In this document: positions 1 through 11,265 of the stretch, piece after piece
Numbering within the stretch: the stretch's first letter is position 1
Layout: each line of letters starts with the position of its first letter
Assembly: GCA_028564705.1 (NCBI GenBank)
Contig: JAPXFQ010001677.1
Coordinates: 620,001 to 684,000 of the forward strand
Reading direction: 5' to 3'
DNA length: 64,000 bases
From: Apricaphanius iberus
Taxonomy: Eukaryota; Chordata; Actinopteri; Cyprinodontiformes; Aphaniidae
Notes under the pieces: generated by a model
Seen by the model: the letters and a program-made list of their open reading frames with translations, nothing else
Told to the model about the DNA's origin: nothing
Databases searched by the model: none
Translations under genes and position numbers: made by a program

Positions 1-2
1 TG

Positions 3-2597
3 TTGGAACACTGTCCCATACCAGAAGACTGCATGTTGGTGCAATATGTTGACGATCTTTTACTTTCAGCACCAACTGCGGAGATGTGCTTGGAGGCAAC
101 ACAAATCTTACTGCGACATTTGGCATCATTGGGCTTTAAAGCCAGCAAGGAAAAATTGCAACTGGTAAGAAAACAGGTTTCCTTCCTGGGACGGGTTATT
201 TCCCAATCAGGTGTGACGTTGTCACCAAGCCACAAAAACTCCATCTTGCATCACCCAAAGCCAACCACTGTGAGACAAATGCTGTCATTTCTTGGCCTTA
301 CCGGATACAGCCGCACATATGTACCTGACTATGTGGGTCTGACAACTCCCCTCCGAGCAATGGTGAAGGAACATGGGATGAGAAACTTAACTGCTACTCT
401 TAATTGGACTGAGCAGGCAGAACGAGCATTCATCAGGCTCAAACAGGAGCTTTTAACAGCATCAGAATTGGCAGTTCCTGACTACAAATTACCTTTTCAT
501 TTGGATGTTTCTGGAACTGGGACACACATGAATGGTGTCCTGTTCCAGAAAAAAGGGGGAGTAAGACAGGTATTAACATACAGTAGTGTGATACTAGATA
601 ATACAGAAATGAAACATCCACCTTGCACTCAATACGCAGCTGGATTGGCAAAAATTATCCAAAAAACGGCTCACATTGTAATGAACCACCCACTGACAGT
701 GTTAACCTCTCATAGTGTGGTGGCATATGTGCAGTCACACCTTTTCACCATGACTCCCCTGAGACAAAGAAGACTGAATGCCATTCTAGAAGCACCACAC
801 ATCACATACACACATGAAGGCATCAACATGGCTGACCACATGGGCTCAGGGGAACAACATCAATGTGAAAGGCTAGTGGTGACAGAAGAAAAAATCAGAC
901 CAGATCTATCAGCAACACCACTACCTGAGGCAGAAGAGGACTGGTTCACAGATGGATGCTGCCACAGGACCACAACAGGTGAGTTGAAAGCTGCCTGGGC
1001 TATAGTGCGGCAAAAAGTAAGCAGATGGGAAACGGTAAAAGCAGAACCCCTAACAGGATCCCAGTCAGCACAGAGAGCAGAACTCACAGCAGTCATTGAA
1101 GCCTTAAAATTAGCTGAAGGAAAAAAAGTTAACATCTACAGTGATTCAGCATACGCTGTAGGAGCAGTGCATGTGGAACTAAAACAGTGGCTTAGAGCTG
1201 TTTTCCTCACTACATCAAACAAGCCCATCAAGCATGAAGCAGAAATGAAAGAACTGGCAGAAGCACTGCTGCTACCTGAGAAGGTGGCTGTCATAAAATG
1301 TAAAGGCCACAGCACAGGTTTGGACTTGGTGTCTAAAGGGAACCAACAGGCAGATGAAGTGGCAAAACTAACAGCAGGATACCGAGCCAAACACATGCTA
1401 GTCTGCTCAGAACAACTAACAAACAAGACACCAGAGGAAATGTCCATGGAAGTACTCACAAGTCTCCAAGATAAAGCCTCGCCACAGGAAAAGACTTTGT
1501 GGGTGGCTAGAGGAGCAACAAACACAGACTGCTGGAGGGGTCCAGATGGAAGACCAATATTACCACCGGGAGTAAGACAAACTGCATTGGAAGAAGCACA
1601 TGGGATAGGACACGTGGGAGCAGCACAAATGATGAGAAACCTTGCCAATTGGTGGCACCCCAACTTACAAGATATGGCTAAGTATTGCACCAAAACGTGT
1701 CAGGAATGCAATCAGTATGGGGTAAAGCCAACGCTCAGGCCCATGCATGGAACTTTTCCAATTCCCACTTGCCCAGGAAAAGAGATAATCATTGACTATA
1801 CAGACATGGGGGAAAGAGTGGGTAGGTACAGATACCTGTTGGTGTCTGTGGATGCTTATTCAGGTTGGCCAGAATCATGGCCTACTATGAAGGAAGATAG
1901 CAAAACTGTAGTCAAGTGTCTTGTTAATCATTATATCCCACAGCATGGCTTCCCCGAAAAAGTAAGGTCAGATAATGGCACCCATTTCAAGAATCAGGAT
2001 CTACAAAAAGTGGAGGAAGTACTGGGGTTGAAACATAAGTTTGGGACTGTATATCATCCACAGTCACAGGGCAAAGTAGAAAGAATGAACCAGTCATTAA
2101 AAACCAAATGGGCTAAAATCTGTGCACAGACTAAATTGACATGGGTGGATGCTCTGCCGCTAGCTTTGATGTCTATCAGATCTTCAGTAAACAAAAATAC
2201 ATCTCACACTCCATTTGAACTGCACACGGGACGCCCCATGCCAGGCCCCCGCACAAAATTACCTCTAACTGATTATGAGCCTCTAGAGCCCAAGACATAT
2301 TATAACCTTCTGCATAGCCTTGTCTTACAGTTTTCTCAACAGAAAGGTGATCCAACGGAGTCTGGAGAACCAACGTCCATTCTTCCCTCCGTGGACTATG
2401 TGTACCTAAAGGTCATCAAAAGAAAGTGGTCAGAACCAAGGTGGACGGGACCATACCGAATCACTGAAAGAACATCACACGCAGTCAGATTGGCTGGAAA
2501 GGGGGACACATGGTACCACTGGTCCCAATGTGCAGAAGCAGAGGAACCCTCACGATCATTGGCTGAAGTCCAGAAGGATCTGATTCAAGGAAACTAG
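3..2597 (+). CDS. pol: Retroviral Pol, C-terminal part: RT palm to integrase
   Basis: The open frame has 864 residues and enters from the window edge; its first ATG is internal, not a real start. The RT catalytic box YVDD is at residues 15-18, followed by the thumb and connection. RNase H shows its acidic set at D317 (FTDG), E360 (AEL), D381 (YSDS) and D451 (QAD). Integrase follows with an HHCC zinc-binding module (H533, H537, C566, C569) and a DD35E core with D598, D657 (SDNG) and E693; 35 residues separate the last two. A GPY/F-type motif (TGPY) lies near residue 816. Pol would copy viral RNA to DNA and insert it into the host genome. The 2.6-kb frame has no stop or frameshift, unlike the adjoining env, which suggests a fairly young insertion or retained coding constraint. 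Upstream domains are outside the window. Confidence 0.95.
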   Translation: MEHCPIPEDCMLVQYVDDLLLSAPTAEMCLEATQILLRHLASLGFKASKEKLQLVRKQVSFLGRVISQSGVTLSPSHKNSILHHPKPTTVRQMLSFLGLTGYSRTYVPDYVGLTTPLRAMVKEHGMRNLTATLNWTEQAERAFIRLKQELLTASELAVPDYKLPFHLDVSGTGTHMNGVLFQKKGGVRQVLTYSSVILDNTEMKHPPCTQYAAGLAKIIQKTAHIVMNHPLTVLTSHSVVAYVQSHLFTMTPLRQRRLNAILEAPHITYTHEGINMADHMGSGEQHQCERLVVTEEKIRPDLSATPLPEAEEDWFTDGCCHRTTTGELKAAWAIVRQKVSRWETVKAEPLTGSQSAQRAELTAVIEALKLAEGKKVNIYSDSAYAVGAVHVELKQWLRAVFLTTSNKPIKHEAEMKELAEALLLPEKVAVIKCKGHSTGLDLVSKGNQQADEVAKLTAGYRAKHMLVCSEQLTNKTPEEMSMEVLTSLQDKASPQEKTLWVARGATNTDCWRGPDGRPILPPGVRQTALEEAHGIGHVGAAQMMRNLANWWHPNLQDMAKYCTKTCQECNQYGVKPTLRPMHGTFPIPTCPGKEIIIDYTDMGERVGRYRYLLVSVDAYSGWPESWPTMKEDSKTVVKCLVNHYIPQHGFPEKVRSDNGTHFKNQDLQKVEEVLGLKHKFGTVYHPQSQGKVERMNQSLKTKWAKICAQTKLTWVDALPLALMSIRSSVNKNTSHTPFELHTGRPMPGPRTKLPLTDYEPLEPKTYYNLLHSLVLQFSQQKGDPTESGEPTSILPSVDYVYLKVIKRKWSEPRWTGPYRITERTSHAVRLAGKGDTWYHWSQCAEAEEPSRSLAEVQKDLIQGN

Positions 2598-2694
2598 ATA
2601 AGTCATTAACTGTTTTAAAAAATACATTGTATTGAATAATACACACCTGAATATCATCAGTTTAAGTATCTAGGTTAATTGCAACGGCCACAGA

Positions 2695-4771
2695 ATGTCC
2701 TGGCCATTTGTTACTCCATTAACATGCAAGCAGAGACTAATGTACATTCTAGCATGTGTACTGCTAGCCCTAATCCCAGTTGCCATCCTACTAATCTGTG
2801 AAGGCCCGCCAAATCTTTCCAAAAACTCAAGCCTGCCCACCCCTCAGCCCACTCAAGCTCCACCAAATAGCTCATTGGTTAGGAAAAAACGATCTTCCTC
2901 GCCTCAATCATGTAATCCCTCTACAACTCGGATGATAACGTTTTGTATACCCAAAAATGATAGCTATGTGATCCAAGTAGACTTTGCTAGTTTCCCACAA
3001 CCACCAGGACATTACTCACAAAAATTGAAAGGGCATAAAAATCTGGCTGTTACACTTTCCTCAGCAGCATGGTATATCACATTAGGTAATTGGTATCAAT
3101 GGAAATGGAATAATTTGATTGATGAGACAGGTCCAGATTGGAGTGTATACTCCAAGGGGGCAGCAAAAACTTGGAGGACTCAAAAGAAATTAACAATGGC
3201 AAAAACTTTAGCAGGTACTGGCCTGATAATCACAGTAAAATCATTACTTCTGACCTCCTGCCAACAGTTTGTTCTGGCCCCTTGGACTGACCGAACAGGC
3301 CTTTAATGGGCAGTTGGAATCTGTCCCTCACCATCCCCTCACCCTGCCTCAGCAGTGTCACCCTCAACCTGCCTCAGCAGTGTCAGATGATAGCGAGCAG
3401 TTTAATGGACAGCCAGTTACACACCAAAATGGAGGTAGATTAGGTAAGATTAAAATGACCAAGCCTGAGAAATTAACCCAGGATGAGATTTTCCAAATGT
3501 TAACTGGTGTTTCAGGAAACACAAACAATTGGCTATTAATGGCAGAACAAGCTGCAAAAAATGTACAGTCTGACTGTGTGGTTTGTATGGGTGCTAGACC
3601 AGTCTAACAGTAGTACCAGGCACAGTAAATAGCACCTGTATGCTACACTTAATGAATAACGCAAAATCCTCAGAATGCAAAATTTTGGAGTCTTACTTTC
3701 CTAAAACCCCTCGTGACATAACCAGCAAACCACCATTCTTCTCCTCAGAAGTAGCACCTAATAACTTTACCTGTATTGTATTAACTGGAAAAACCCATCA
3801 GTTGGGTAATGTGCCTGAGGAATGGTGTGAATCCAGTACAGAAGTGAGACCAAATTTTAGACCAACTGCGCGTGCTGATTTATGGTGGTGGTGTTCAGGA
3901 AATAGACTCTATGATGGCTTTCCCAAAAATGCAGGAGGACGTTGCGCATTAATAACTTTACTACTCCCTGTGGTAGTAACTCCGGTTAAGTATGTCACAA
4001 CTGAATGGCAAGACACCTTTACACTTACTAGGTCTAAAAGATCAGTAGTACCGAGTGCAGTGCCCAATCCCACCTACATAGACGCAATAGGAGTACCAGG
4101 GGTGTACCAGATGAATACAAATTGCGTGATCAAATTAAATCAGGATGGGCATCTCTTCTGTGGCCCATAGAGATCAATGTGCATACTGATCTGATTAATT
4201 ATGTTCATTATAATGTTCAACTATTGGCAAACTACACAAGGGATGGGTTTTCAGCTGTACATACCCAATTGTCTGCAACCTCATTGATGGCATTCCAAAA
4301 TAGAATTGCAGTTGACCTTTTATTAGCACGCAAGGGGGAGTGTGTCACATATTTGGGGAACAATGCTGCACCTTCATTCCAAATAACACAGCCCCTGATG
4401 GATCTTTAACTAAAGCACTTACTGGTCTTACTGCCCTCACTCACTCCATGAAGGAACATTCAGGGGTAGATACAGAAATGTCGGACTCTTGGTTGAACAT
4501 GTTTGGCAGATATAAAAATTTGGTAGCATCTCTGCTAGTGTCTATTTCAGTATTTGCAGCTGTCTTGGTTACCTGTGGGTGCTGCTGCATTCCCTGCCTT
4601 AGGGCTTTAATGCAGAGACTCATTGAAACGGCCCTCACAAAAGAAAGAGGTGACATGGCAGTTCAGAAGCCTCTGTTGTCTGCAGATGGTAGGATAAATT
4701 CTTCTCAAGATCCCTCAGATCTTGAATCTGATGATGAAGAAATTGATGTACATCCTCTCTCCTTTGTTTAA
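2695..4771 (+). pseudogene. env: Broken retroviral envelope gene
   Basis: Env is the surface/transmembrane fusion glycoprotein of class I retroviruses. Here it is split over five overlapping frames: 2695-3306, 3269-3607, 3640-4170, 4122-4409 and 4340-4771. The first piece has a hydrophobic leader at about residues 14-35 and a basic RKKR stretch. A CVVC motif, the SU CxxC type, is at 3575-3586. An RSKR furin-like SU/TM boundary is at 4030-4041. A CX6CC motif of the TM subunit is at 4343-4369, but only in the last frame. A membrane span with a cysteine-rich inner edge is near 4520-4610, followed by an acidic tail. At least four frame breaks or stops interrupt it, so no full-length protein can be made from this copy. 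A second, older relative lies at 47347-48604. Confidence 0.9.
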
Positions 4772-5195
4772 AATTTTTTAGTATAATGCAAACATATAGT
4801 AACCACTTTTTGCTTGTTCTCTGGCTATTTTGACTTATTTACTTCATAATATGTTGACTGTTAGGTATAATAACACATTTTACATTATGACAGTGCTGGC
4901 TGCACTAACTCAGTTTCTGTTACAGGTTATGCAGAATACCATGTTTGCCTGAACATACGACCATGTGAGAGACTGGGACCAAGTGCAGCCGACCCTTGGG
5001 AAAGGTGGTGTCAGGATCCTTTTCTCCCCACCAAGTCAAAGAAATGAACTGTCTTTCCACAAAATATCCCGGGGAGTTTTTTCGGACCTGACCAGATGTG
5101 TCCCATTTTTCTGTTATGGCTATTTTTTCACTTGATTAAATTTGACTATTGCTTATTTTTGTAGTTAATCTATTAAAATAGATTAAAAGGGGGAC
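4772..5195 (+). other. env-LTR spacer ending in polypurine tract
   Basis: This is noncoding sequence between the env stop and the LTR. It ends in a purine run, AAAAGGGGGA, at about 5185-5194, directly before TGTTGAATAT. That is the expected position and form of the plus-strand primer of a retrovirus. Confidence 0.75.
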
Positions 5196-5763
5196 TGTTG
5201 AATATATTCTATTACACTGTGCTTTATGAAATGCCTTATGAGATGTTTTACTTAGATTTTGATGCTTGTTACATATATTCTCAGCTTAGTTAAGATAACA
5301 CTGTGCATGCAAAGATATTTCCTCTTATTTTGCAGAACTTGTCCATTTAACCAGAGCGTGATTATGCTGAGACTGCACCGTTAAGAGAAGAACACAGAAT
5401 ATTCTCATGCTCTGCAACAACTAGGGAGTTGTTTCTCTGTGATACTTTCTCTTATCTCAAGGCCACAGTTGCTTATGACTCATGTTACTGGAATTGTATT
5501 GTGCAATGAATATGTAACCATCCTTGTGCAGTTTTGAATAAAAAAAAGCTGTCTCAGCAAGGAGAATCAGAATCGTTTTGGGCGGCTGTGCAGACTTGTA
5601 CTCTCTGCAGCTTCTGGCGATTCTCCTTCGCTGCAGCGCAGACTTGACTTGGAAAGACTTCCAACTCTCCTCATTTCTCAACATACTGAAGGGCTGAGAT
5701 TTCCTCCATAGTTTTATACCTGTGTTAGATTAAATAAAAGAGTAATTAATAGGGGATCCTACA
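5196..5763 (+). repeat. 3' LTR of the endogenous retrovirus
   Basis: The LTR starts with TG immediately after the polypurine tract. It carries an AATAAA signal at 5537-5542, followed by a T/G-rich stretch. A CA that could close it is at 5762-5763, giving about 570 bp. The right boundary is my best guess, because the 5' LTR is outside the window and no comparison is possible. Confidence 0.7.
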
Positions 5764-6100
5764 AAAGTCATCCTAGTTGAAAAACAGGGCAAAAGTCTCT
5801 TAACCGCGGTCTCCTGGCTGAAACCGGCTGCAGCCCATGTTAGCTTCAGTTAGCTCCCGACTATCTTCTGACTAGCTTGTAGCTATGTCGGCTCGGAGCG
5901 TTAACCCTCCGCCCCCAGTCTCACAGCGCCCCTCTCAGCTCCACCTCTTTGCACATTTTTTGAGTTTCTGAGAGTGATGAGGCGAGTGACGCGGACAAGA
6001 TGGCAAGATTCATTTTTGCTCTTCAGAAACCTATGGGTGACGTCAACAAGGGTTTGCTCATTTATATATATAGTCTATGGTTCTAACCTGTAACTTTAGT
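5764..6100. repeat. Probable MITE-derived sequence
   Basis: This is a GC-richer stretch with no coding potential. It ends in TGACGTCA-like and TATATATAGTCTATGG sequence of the kind common at the ends of teleost non-autonomous DNA transposons; a related CATAGACTGTAAAAAAGA lies at 37221-37240. Terminal repeats were not delimited. Confidence 0.3.
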
Positions 6101-7590
6101 AAAAGAGGAAATTACATTTTTCTCCTTATGGTCAGCTGTTTTCATTCTAATTGGGAGAGCCAACTTTTCCGTTTTATGTGTCCGTGCGGGCTAAAATTGT
6201 TACCCTAGACAAAGATTGGCATTGAAAAAAAATATGAAGATGTAAACATTTGATTGTAAGTGAGTTAATTGTTTCAATGAAAATATTTTGAGTTTCATTT
6301 CCTATTTTTGTACTTCCAATTTTTTTTCACTTTTAATACAGAAATTTTCACTACATTTATTTCAGATTCAAAATTAAGATTTTCAGTTACAATTATATTT
6401 TTCAATGCCAAATTTTATTTTCAGAGCCAATATATCTTTTCAGTTTCATCTCAAGATGGTATCGTTATAATCCCATAATCGTCTCACATCTGCATGGAAG
6501 AATGAATCCTCTTCACCCCAGTGTATGCTTTGGAATAGAAATGTTTTAGAATCTTTGGATGCTTAACGACAAATATTTCCTGACTTTTTACTTAATTGAC
6601 TCTTTCTCAAATACAAATATACTGTGGTTAATGGGAAAGTCTTGTTTTGGATAATATTTTAATGTTTGATTTTAGGTGTGTTTTTATATATATATTTAAC
6701 AAACGAAGGTTGGGTACCATCAGTGTTCATTATGGGTTCAAAGTTTTGGTAGTTGTAGCTTCTCTTTCCAATTCAATGTTCCTGCGGTGCTCATGTACCA
6801 AGAGGGTGGGGCTGCACTTCCACAGCTGCTCAATCATCTGTTTTGACCTCTAATGGCTATATCTCATTAAAAGTTAGTTGTTATTCAGTAAATAAGTGTT
6901 TGCATTTGTTGCCCTTAATTTGTGTTCTTTCCATCTATGTAATCCTGTCTCACTGACTTTGCAAGCTTGCATGAAGTTCCAGCTTATCTCACTTTATTTG
7001 TTTTTACCATAAATTTCAAAATTAGCACAGCACTGCATTGGGAATGTTGAAAGGTTACAAACTTTCTTCCTGAAGGTAATCTTAATGTTCCAAAATGTAA
7101 CTTCAAAGCGGTGGGTTCTGGTGGATTGTTCAATTTCCTTTTTTAGGCAAAAAATTTAAATTAATGCATTATTTCAACATTTACCTTTTTTCCACTGCAG
7201 AACTCGGCATCATCATATTTATGATTTTGAATATCAAAAGGTAAGAAATTCAGATTCCTTTAGTTTACATTTGAATGGCGTTGGAGCTCATACTGAGTAA
7301 AAACAAGGCTAAACTGTGGCAAAAATGGCTCCGTCAAAGACTCTTATTTTGATATACAAGTTCTCTCAAACAGGAAGTATTGTGTCAATTTTTCTTTTCT
7401 TGATAGTAGTGATAATGACTGCAATACGTGAGGAAAGGCTTCGCACTGAGCAAAATGGCTGTAACATACGTTAAGATTAATTTCTGCTGTAACAAACACA
7501 AAATAAAGATAAAACCGACATCTTTGTATAAAGTAATAACAATGCGAAATGTGGACGAATAACACTGCCAGGCAACAGAGGAAGACTACA
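6101..7590. other. AT-rich, nothing recognised
   Basis: This 1.5-kb stretch has only short open frames, frequent T-runs and no motif or repeat that I can name. Confidence 0.5.
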
Positions 7591-7950
7591 GTCTGTGACA
7601 ACAGGAGAAACGACTGGTTACAACAACAAGGGAAACGACAGGTTACAACAACAAGGGAAACGACAGGTTACAACAGCAGAGGAGACAACAGGTTACAACA
7701 GCACAGGAGACGACAGGTTACAACAGCACAGGAGACGACAGTTTACAACAGCAAGGTACACCACAGGTTAAAACAGCAAGGGAAACGGCAGGTTACAACA
7801 GCAGAGGAGACGAAAGGTTACAACAGCAGAGGAGACGACAGGTTACAACAGCAAGGAAAACGACAGGTTACAACAGCAGAGGAGACGACAGGTTACAACA
7901 GCAAGGAAAACGACAGGTTACAACAGCAGAGGAAACGGCCGGTTTTAACG
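7591..7950 (+). repeat. 25-bp minisatellite, about 14 units
   Basis: GGTTAC or a one-base variant recurs exactly every 25 bp (7616, 7641, 7666, and so on to 7941). The consensus reads like GGTTACAACAGCAGAGGAGA plus CGACA. No indels disturb the phase; the units vary only by substitutions. Because 25 is not a multiple of 3, the three frames rotate, and a 181-codon open frame (7549-8094) crosses the array by reading each unit in a different register. This gives an apparent 25-residue protein repeat. I interpret that frame as a by-product of the array, not a gene. Confidence 0.92.
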
Positions 7951-8269
7951 ACAGAATATGATAAGAGTATAGCAATTACACAATTAAATACAACTGTAAA
8001 GTCTAAATGTTTGGTTAAGTTAGTCATTTACATGGGTAATGTAGTAGTCAAATGTATGTTTGTAAGCGCAGAAGAACTGCTGCCAGACACATAGACTCTC
8101 TCAAATGCTAACTTACATGTTGAATTGACATGTGCAGTGTGCGTATGAACATAGACAAACATTTTTGGCACATTTGGAACTCCATACAAGAACGCTAGGG
8201 GCGGTAATGAGCTTTTGCTTGCTGTGTCCAGATTCAGGGGCTGCTCTGCTCTCGCTGTTCTGATTTGAT
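7951..8269. other. Noncoding spacer, nothing recognised
   Basis: This is sequence between the minisatellite and an LTR. Only chance open frames are visible. Confidence 0.4.
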
Positions 8270-8729
8270 ACACATGCTACAAGAAGCTAGTTATCTCATG
8301 TTAACACATTCCTGTTGCCTCATGATGGATCTAGTAATTACCTGCTGACATATCCCATATGTTTCTCTTAACTGATCTTGCAATTGTCCTCTGATGCATA
8401 AATCAGAGTGTTCCTTCTCTCAGCAGATTCATATCTACAACCATGACTGATGTGTTCTTTTATCTTGCATAACTGTAAACTCTATATGATGACTGGACCT
8501 GTGATTATCTGATGATGTTTTGTTCTCTATGAGCCAGGCTTAAGCTAAGAAAGGAATTGATCAGAAACAGATATGATAGGGTGTGGTTAAATCAACCTAT
8601 AAATACTTGTGACTTTGTTAAGAAAAACAGAGTCCTCCCTTGGAGGCTCTCCGTGCACATAAAATAAACTGTTTACGAAGACAGCTGACACTTTTTTTAT
8701 TCTCTCGTCTGAGGCCTCTCAGACACCCA
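8270..8729 (+). repeat. Solo-like LTR, family 2
   Basis: Its 3' half matches 49080-49255: AGGGTGTGGTTAAA, a TATAAATA box at 8598-8605, a hairpin-like CTCC...GGAG stretch, AATAAA at 8663-8668, then GCTGACAC and a terminal CAGACACCCA ending at 8729. The two copies diverge immediately after this CA, which marks the LTR end. The 5' boundary is approximate. No coding sequence of the same element is visible beside it. Confidence 0.6.
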
Positions 8730-9440
8730 GATTTCCATGACAGTCACCCTTTGCTGGCCAAAATCAAATTAGATGATAAAAAAGAAGTCATAGCACTTTT
8801 GTATATGAACTGTATGTACATATGGAACAGTGCAAGGAATACATAATTTATGACTGAGAACAAGAATATTTATACATTTCATGTTGTTGTTTTTTGATAA
8901 ACTTTGTTTTTTGTATTCTTGTTTAGGACACGAGGCAACAGAGGAGAGGAGATGAGAGACCAGACGGATAGACTATTTTCTGTTTGTCTGTTTATGTTTT
9001 TGTCACATTAGTTATTTAGTTGTTCAATGGTTGTTATGAATTACTGATTAAAACAAATAGTAATCTCCATAAGTCATTTTATAAACAGTTGTATTATTAT
9101 TCAGTTTTTTTAAGATATGAATATTAAACTTGGTAAAGATAAATTATTTTATAGTAATTTGTAGTCATTCATGCCCATATACTGTGCTGGGACACATACC
9201 ATTGGACCTATATAATTTTTTTTTCTACCCCCTTCTCGTTTGATGGACTGTTCGTTCACGTTTCATGAACTGTTTGTTTCGCCACTATTGAAATGTAATT
9301 AACTTTTTTTGCCATTCTCCAAATGGACTGAACTTTTGCACCTTGAACGCTGTTGAAGGACATTGACGTTCTTGGATACCATGGAAAATGAACCTGGTCT
9401 AGCTCCAAAAACTGAACAGTGTGCACCTTTTGGACCTAAA
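8730..9440 (+). other. AT-rich sequence, possibly retroviral internal remnant
   Basis: No coding region is recognisable. The stretch ends in a purine run (9440-9448), directly before TGTTGGGATTCA, as expected for the 3' end of a retroviral internal region. No Pol or Env motif was found. Confidence 0.3.
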
Positions 9441-9448
9441 AGGGGGAA

Positions 9449-10200
9449 TGTTGGGATTCATTTTCCTTAAATCATTTGCTGTCTCCAGCATCCTTTTGCA
9501 TGCCCTCAACTCATTCTCATTGGTCTGTGACCAGTGACGACAACAGCGCCCGCACTGCCCTCAGTGTATTCTCAATGGTCTTTGGCCGGTAATCACAGGC
9601 AGAGCTCTTAAAAGGACTGTATTCAAAGAAGCCAATTTTCTTTCCATGCCTATTAGGCGACGGGGGCACTCAAATCTTTGCTAGCAAAATCTCCCCCTTA
9701 GTTCCAGGCCAGGACAAGACCACTTCCCTAAACCTCTGGAGCATTATTTTTGCCAAGTTGCCCGACCTCGCTTCCTGCATCTGAATGCGTTCTTTTAAAA
9801 TCAGCTTTGCGCTGCTGTTCCTCAACAGACTTGGCCAGTTTGGATTGTTCCTCCTTCTCCCTTCATTGTTCGCCTTTGACTGGCAGTGAGGACGAAGTCA
9901 TCACCAGTAGGATACATTTAGTTTGTCTGGGTAGAGTGTAGGCTTCTGTAGGAGGCTTTAAAACACAAGTTTAGACTTGTGTGAAATGATTTAATTGATT
10001 CTTCTGTAATCCTTAAACCACCATTTCCCCGTTGTTGGTAGCGCTGACTTTTGCTGTTGTATGCTTGTTTTTGTGTTCACTGCTTCTTGCTAAAGCATTA
10101 TTATATATCCTATCTTTTAATATCCTTTGTTTTTGTTGGTATGGTTTGGTTACATGTCTTGTTAAGAAAGAATACTATTAACCCTTTGTCCTGACTCCAG
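9449..10200 (+). repeat. Candidate LTR, family 3
   Basis: It begins TGTTGGGATTCA right after the run AAAGGGGGAA. It contains a TTAAAAGG box near 9608 and otherwise lacks coding capacity. The layout (purine tract, TG, promoter-like box) is LTR-like, but no second copy is present in the window and the 3' end is not defined. Confidence 0.3.
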
Positions 10201-10535
10201 ATCACCCCCTGTGGAGACACACCCACACACATACACACATGTTGGGTTTTCATGTCTTGGGGGGGACATCTCATACGTAATGACATAATGCTTTCCCTAG
10301 CCCCTTACCCTAACCATCAAAAATGAATGCCTAACCCTGACCCTTACCATAACTAATTGTAACCCTGACACTAAAATCACATTTAGAGCCTCAAAAATGC
10401 CTTCAAACTTGTGGGGACTGGGATTTTGGTCTCTACAAGGGCTGTCGGTCCCCATGAGAATAGTAAACTTCCAATTATTGGTCCCCACGAAGATACTAAT
10501 GCCATGTCCACAAACACACACACACACACATCCCA
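10201..10535. repeat. Dispersed GTCCCCAC-type repeat with CA tract
   Basis: The segment has near-inverted GGGGACA and TGTCC elements, several GTCCCCAT/GTCCCCAC motifs, CCCTAACC-like runs and CA-rich flanks (10201-10240 and 10512-10528). I recognise the type as a common teleost interspersed repeat but cannot assign a class. Confidence 0.4.
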
Positions 10536-10539
10536 CTTA

Positions 10540-11021
10540 TGCTTTGAAGCTGTTTTTCCTAATTCTGGTAGTGTTAGTTCTTGGTTGCATACGTTATTCC
10601 TTTTTAAATAGTTTGTAGACTGCATGATTTAGAGTAGATCAGCTGTTGCCACAGTGTTCAACTCTAAGATTAAAACAACTATGTTAGTAAACCATGTTAT
10701 ATTTTAAAGAGAAGTTCCTCTGTTTTATTCAGTGCATGTGAAATTATTGTTACTGTGTCCGAATTCACCCTTTAGAAAAGAGACTGAAATTGTTTGGCTT
10801 ATGTTAACTTTCTCCTAGATTTTACGGAGTGGTGTCCCAACTTGATTTAATAAATTTATCAATTCAATGTCATTAATAGCCGTGTTAATATGAAATTATT
10901 ATTCACGACTACTGCTGTTGATGTCAGCCAGACAAATTTGCATGCACATTGTGCAGTTCCATTATGTACACACAACAAGTGTATGTCTTCATCCTGGACT
11001 GTACTTTAAGTAGGCTGTTGG
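10540..11021. other. Nothing recognised
   Basis: No coding or repeat signal could be supported in this stretch. Confidence 0.4.
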
Positions 11022-11265
11022 GATGGTATTTGGGGACTGAAAGATGGAAGAACAAAGCCCAGTCAGACACACCTGCCAATCACAAAGGAGAGATTGCAAA
11101 CCCAGAAAAGAGAGATGAACACCACAGACCTGGTGAGCCGCCTAAAAGAATGAACAGCAAAGTTCAAATAAAATTTGACAACATGGGAGACATATTTTTT
11201 TACATAGGGAGTAAAATGGTGTAGAATGAGTAAAAAAAGGTTAAAGTCAGTGGAGATCAAGTCTG
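11022..11265. repeat. Duplicated block 1, copy 1
   Basis: It aligns over its length with 16809-17059: GGGGACTGAAAGA, CAGTCAGACACACCTGCCA, GATGAACACCACAGACCTGG, AAGTTCAAATAAAA and GAGATCAAGTCTG are shared in order. Small indels and substitutions separate the copies. Its partner lies inside the long 5' intron of the sulfotransferase gene. Function unknown. Confidence 0.8.

Larger units (their letters stand above)
3..5763 (+). mobile_element. Endogenous retrovirus, 3' two thirds (pol-env-LTR)
   Basis: The order pol, env, polypurine tract, LTR on one strand is that of a simple retrovirus. The element is cut by the left window edge, so the 5' LTR, gag, protease and the first part of reverse transcriptase are not visible. 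Pol is one uninterrupted frame, whereas env is broken by frameshifts. The Env-type motifs (CxxC in SU, furin-like site, CX6CC in TM) place it with gammaretrovirus-like class I elements. The 5' extent and any target-site duplication cannot be seen here. Confidence 0.93.

Noticed and set aside
7597..7945. Regular 25-bp repeats suggesting a CRISPR array
   Set aside because: Units abut directly with no unique spacers, and the context is vertebrate genomic DNA.
7549..8094. 181-codon frame as a real repeat-protein gene
   Set aside because: It follows from a 25-bp array whose unit lacks stops in all frames; there is no signal peptide, domain or splice evidence.
10297..10360. CCCTAACC runs as interstitial telomere sequence
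   Set aside because: The hexamer is irregular and embedded in a dispersed GTCCCCAC-type repeat; no (TTAGGG)n array.
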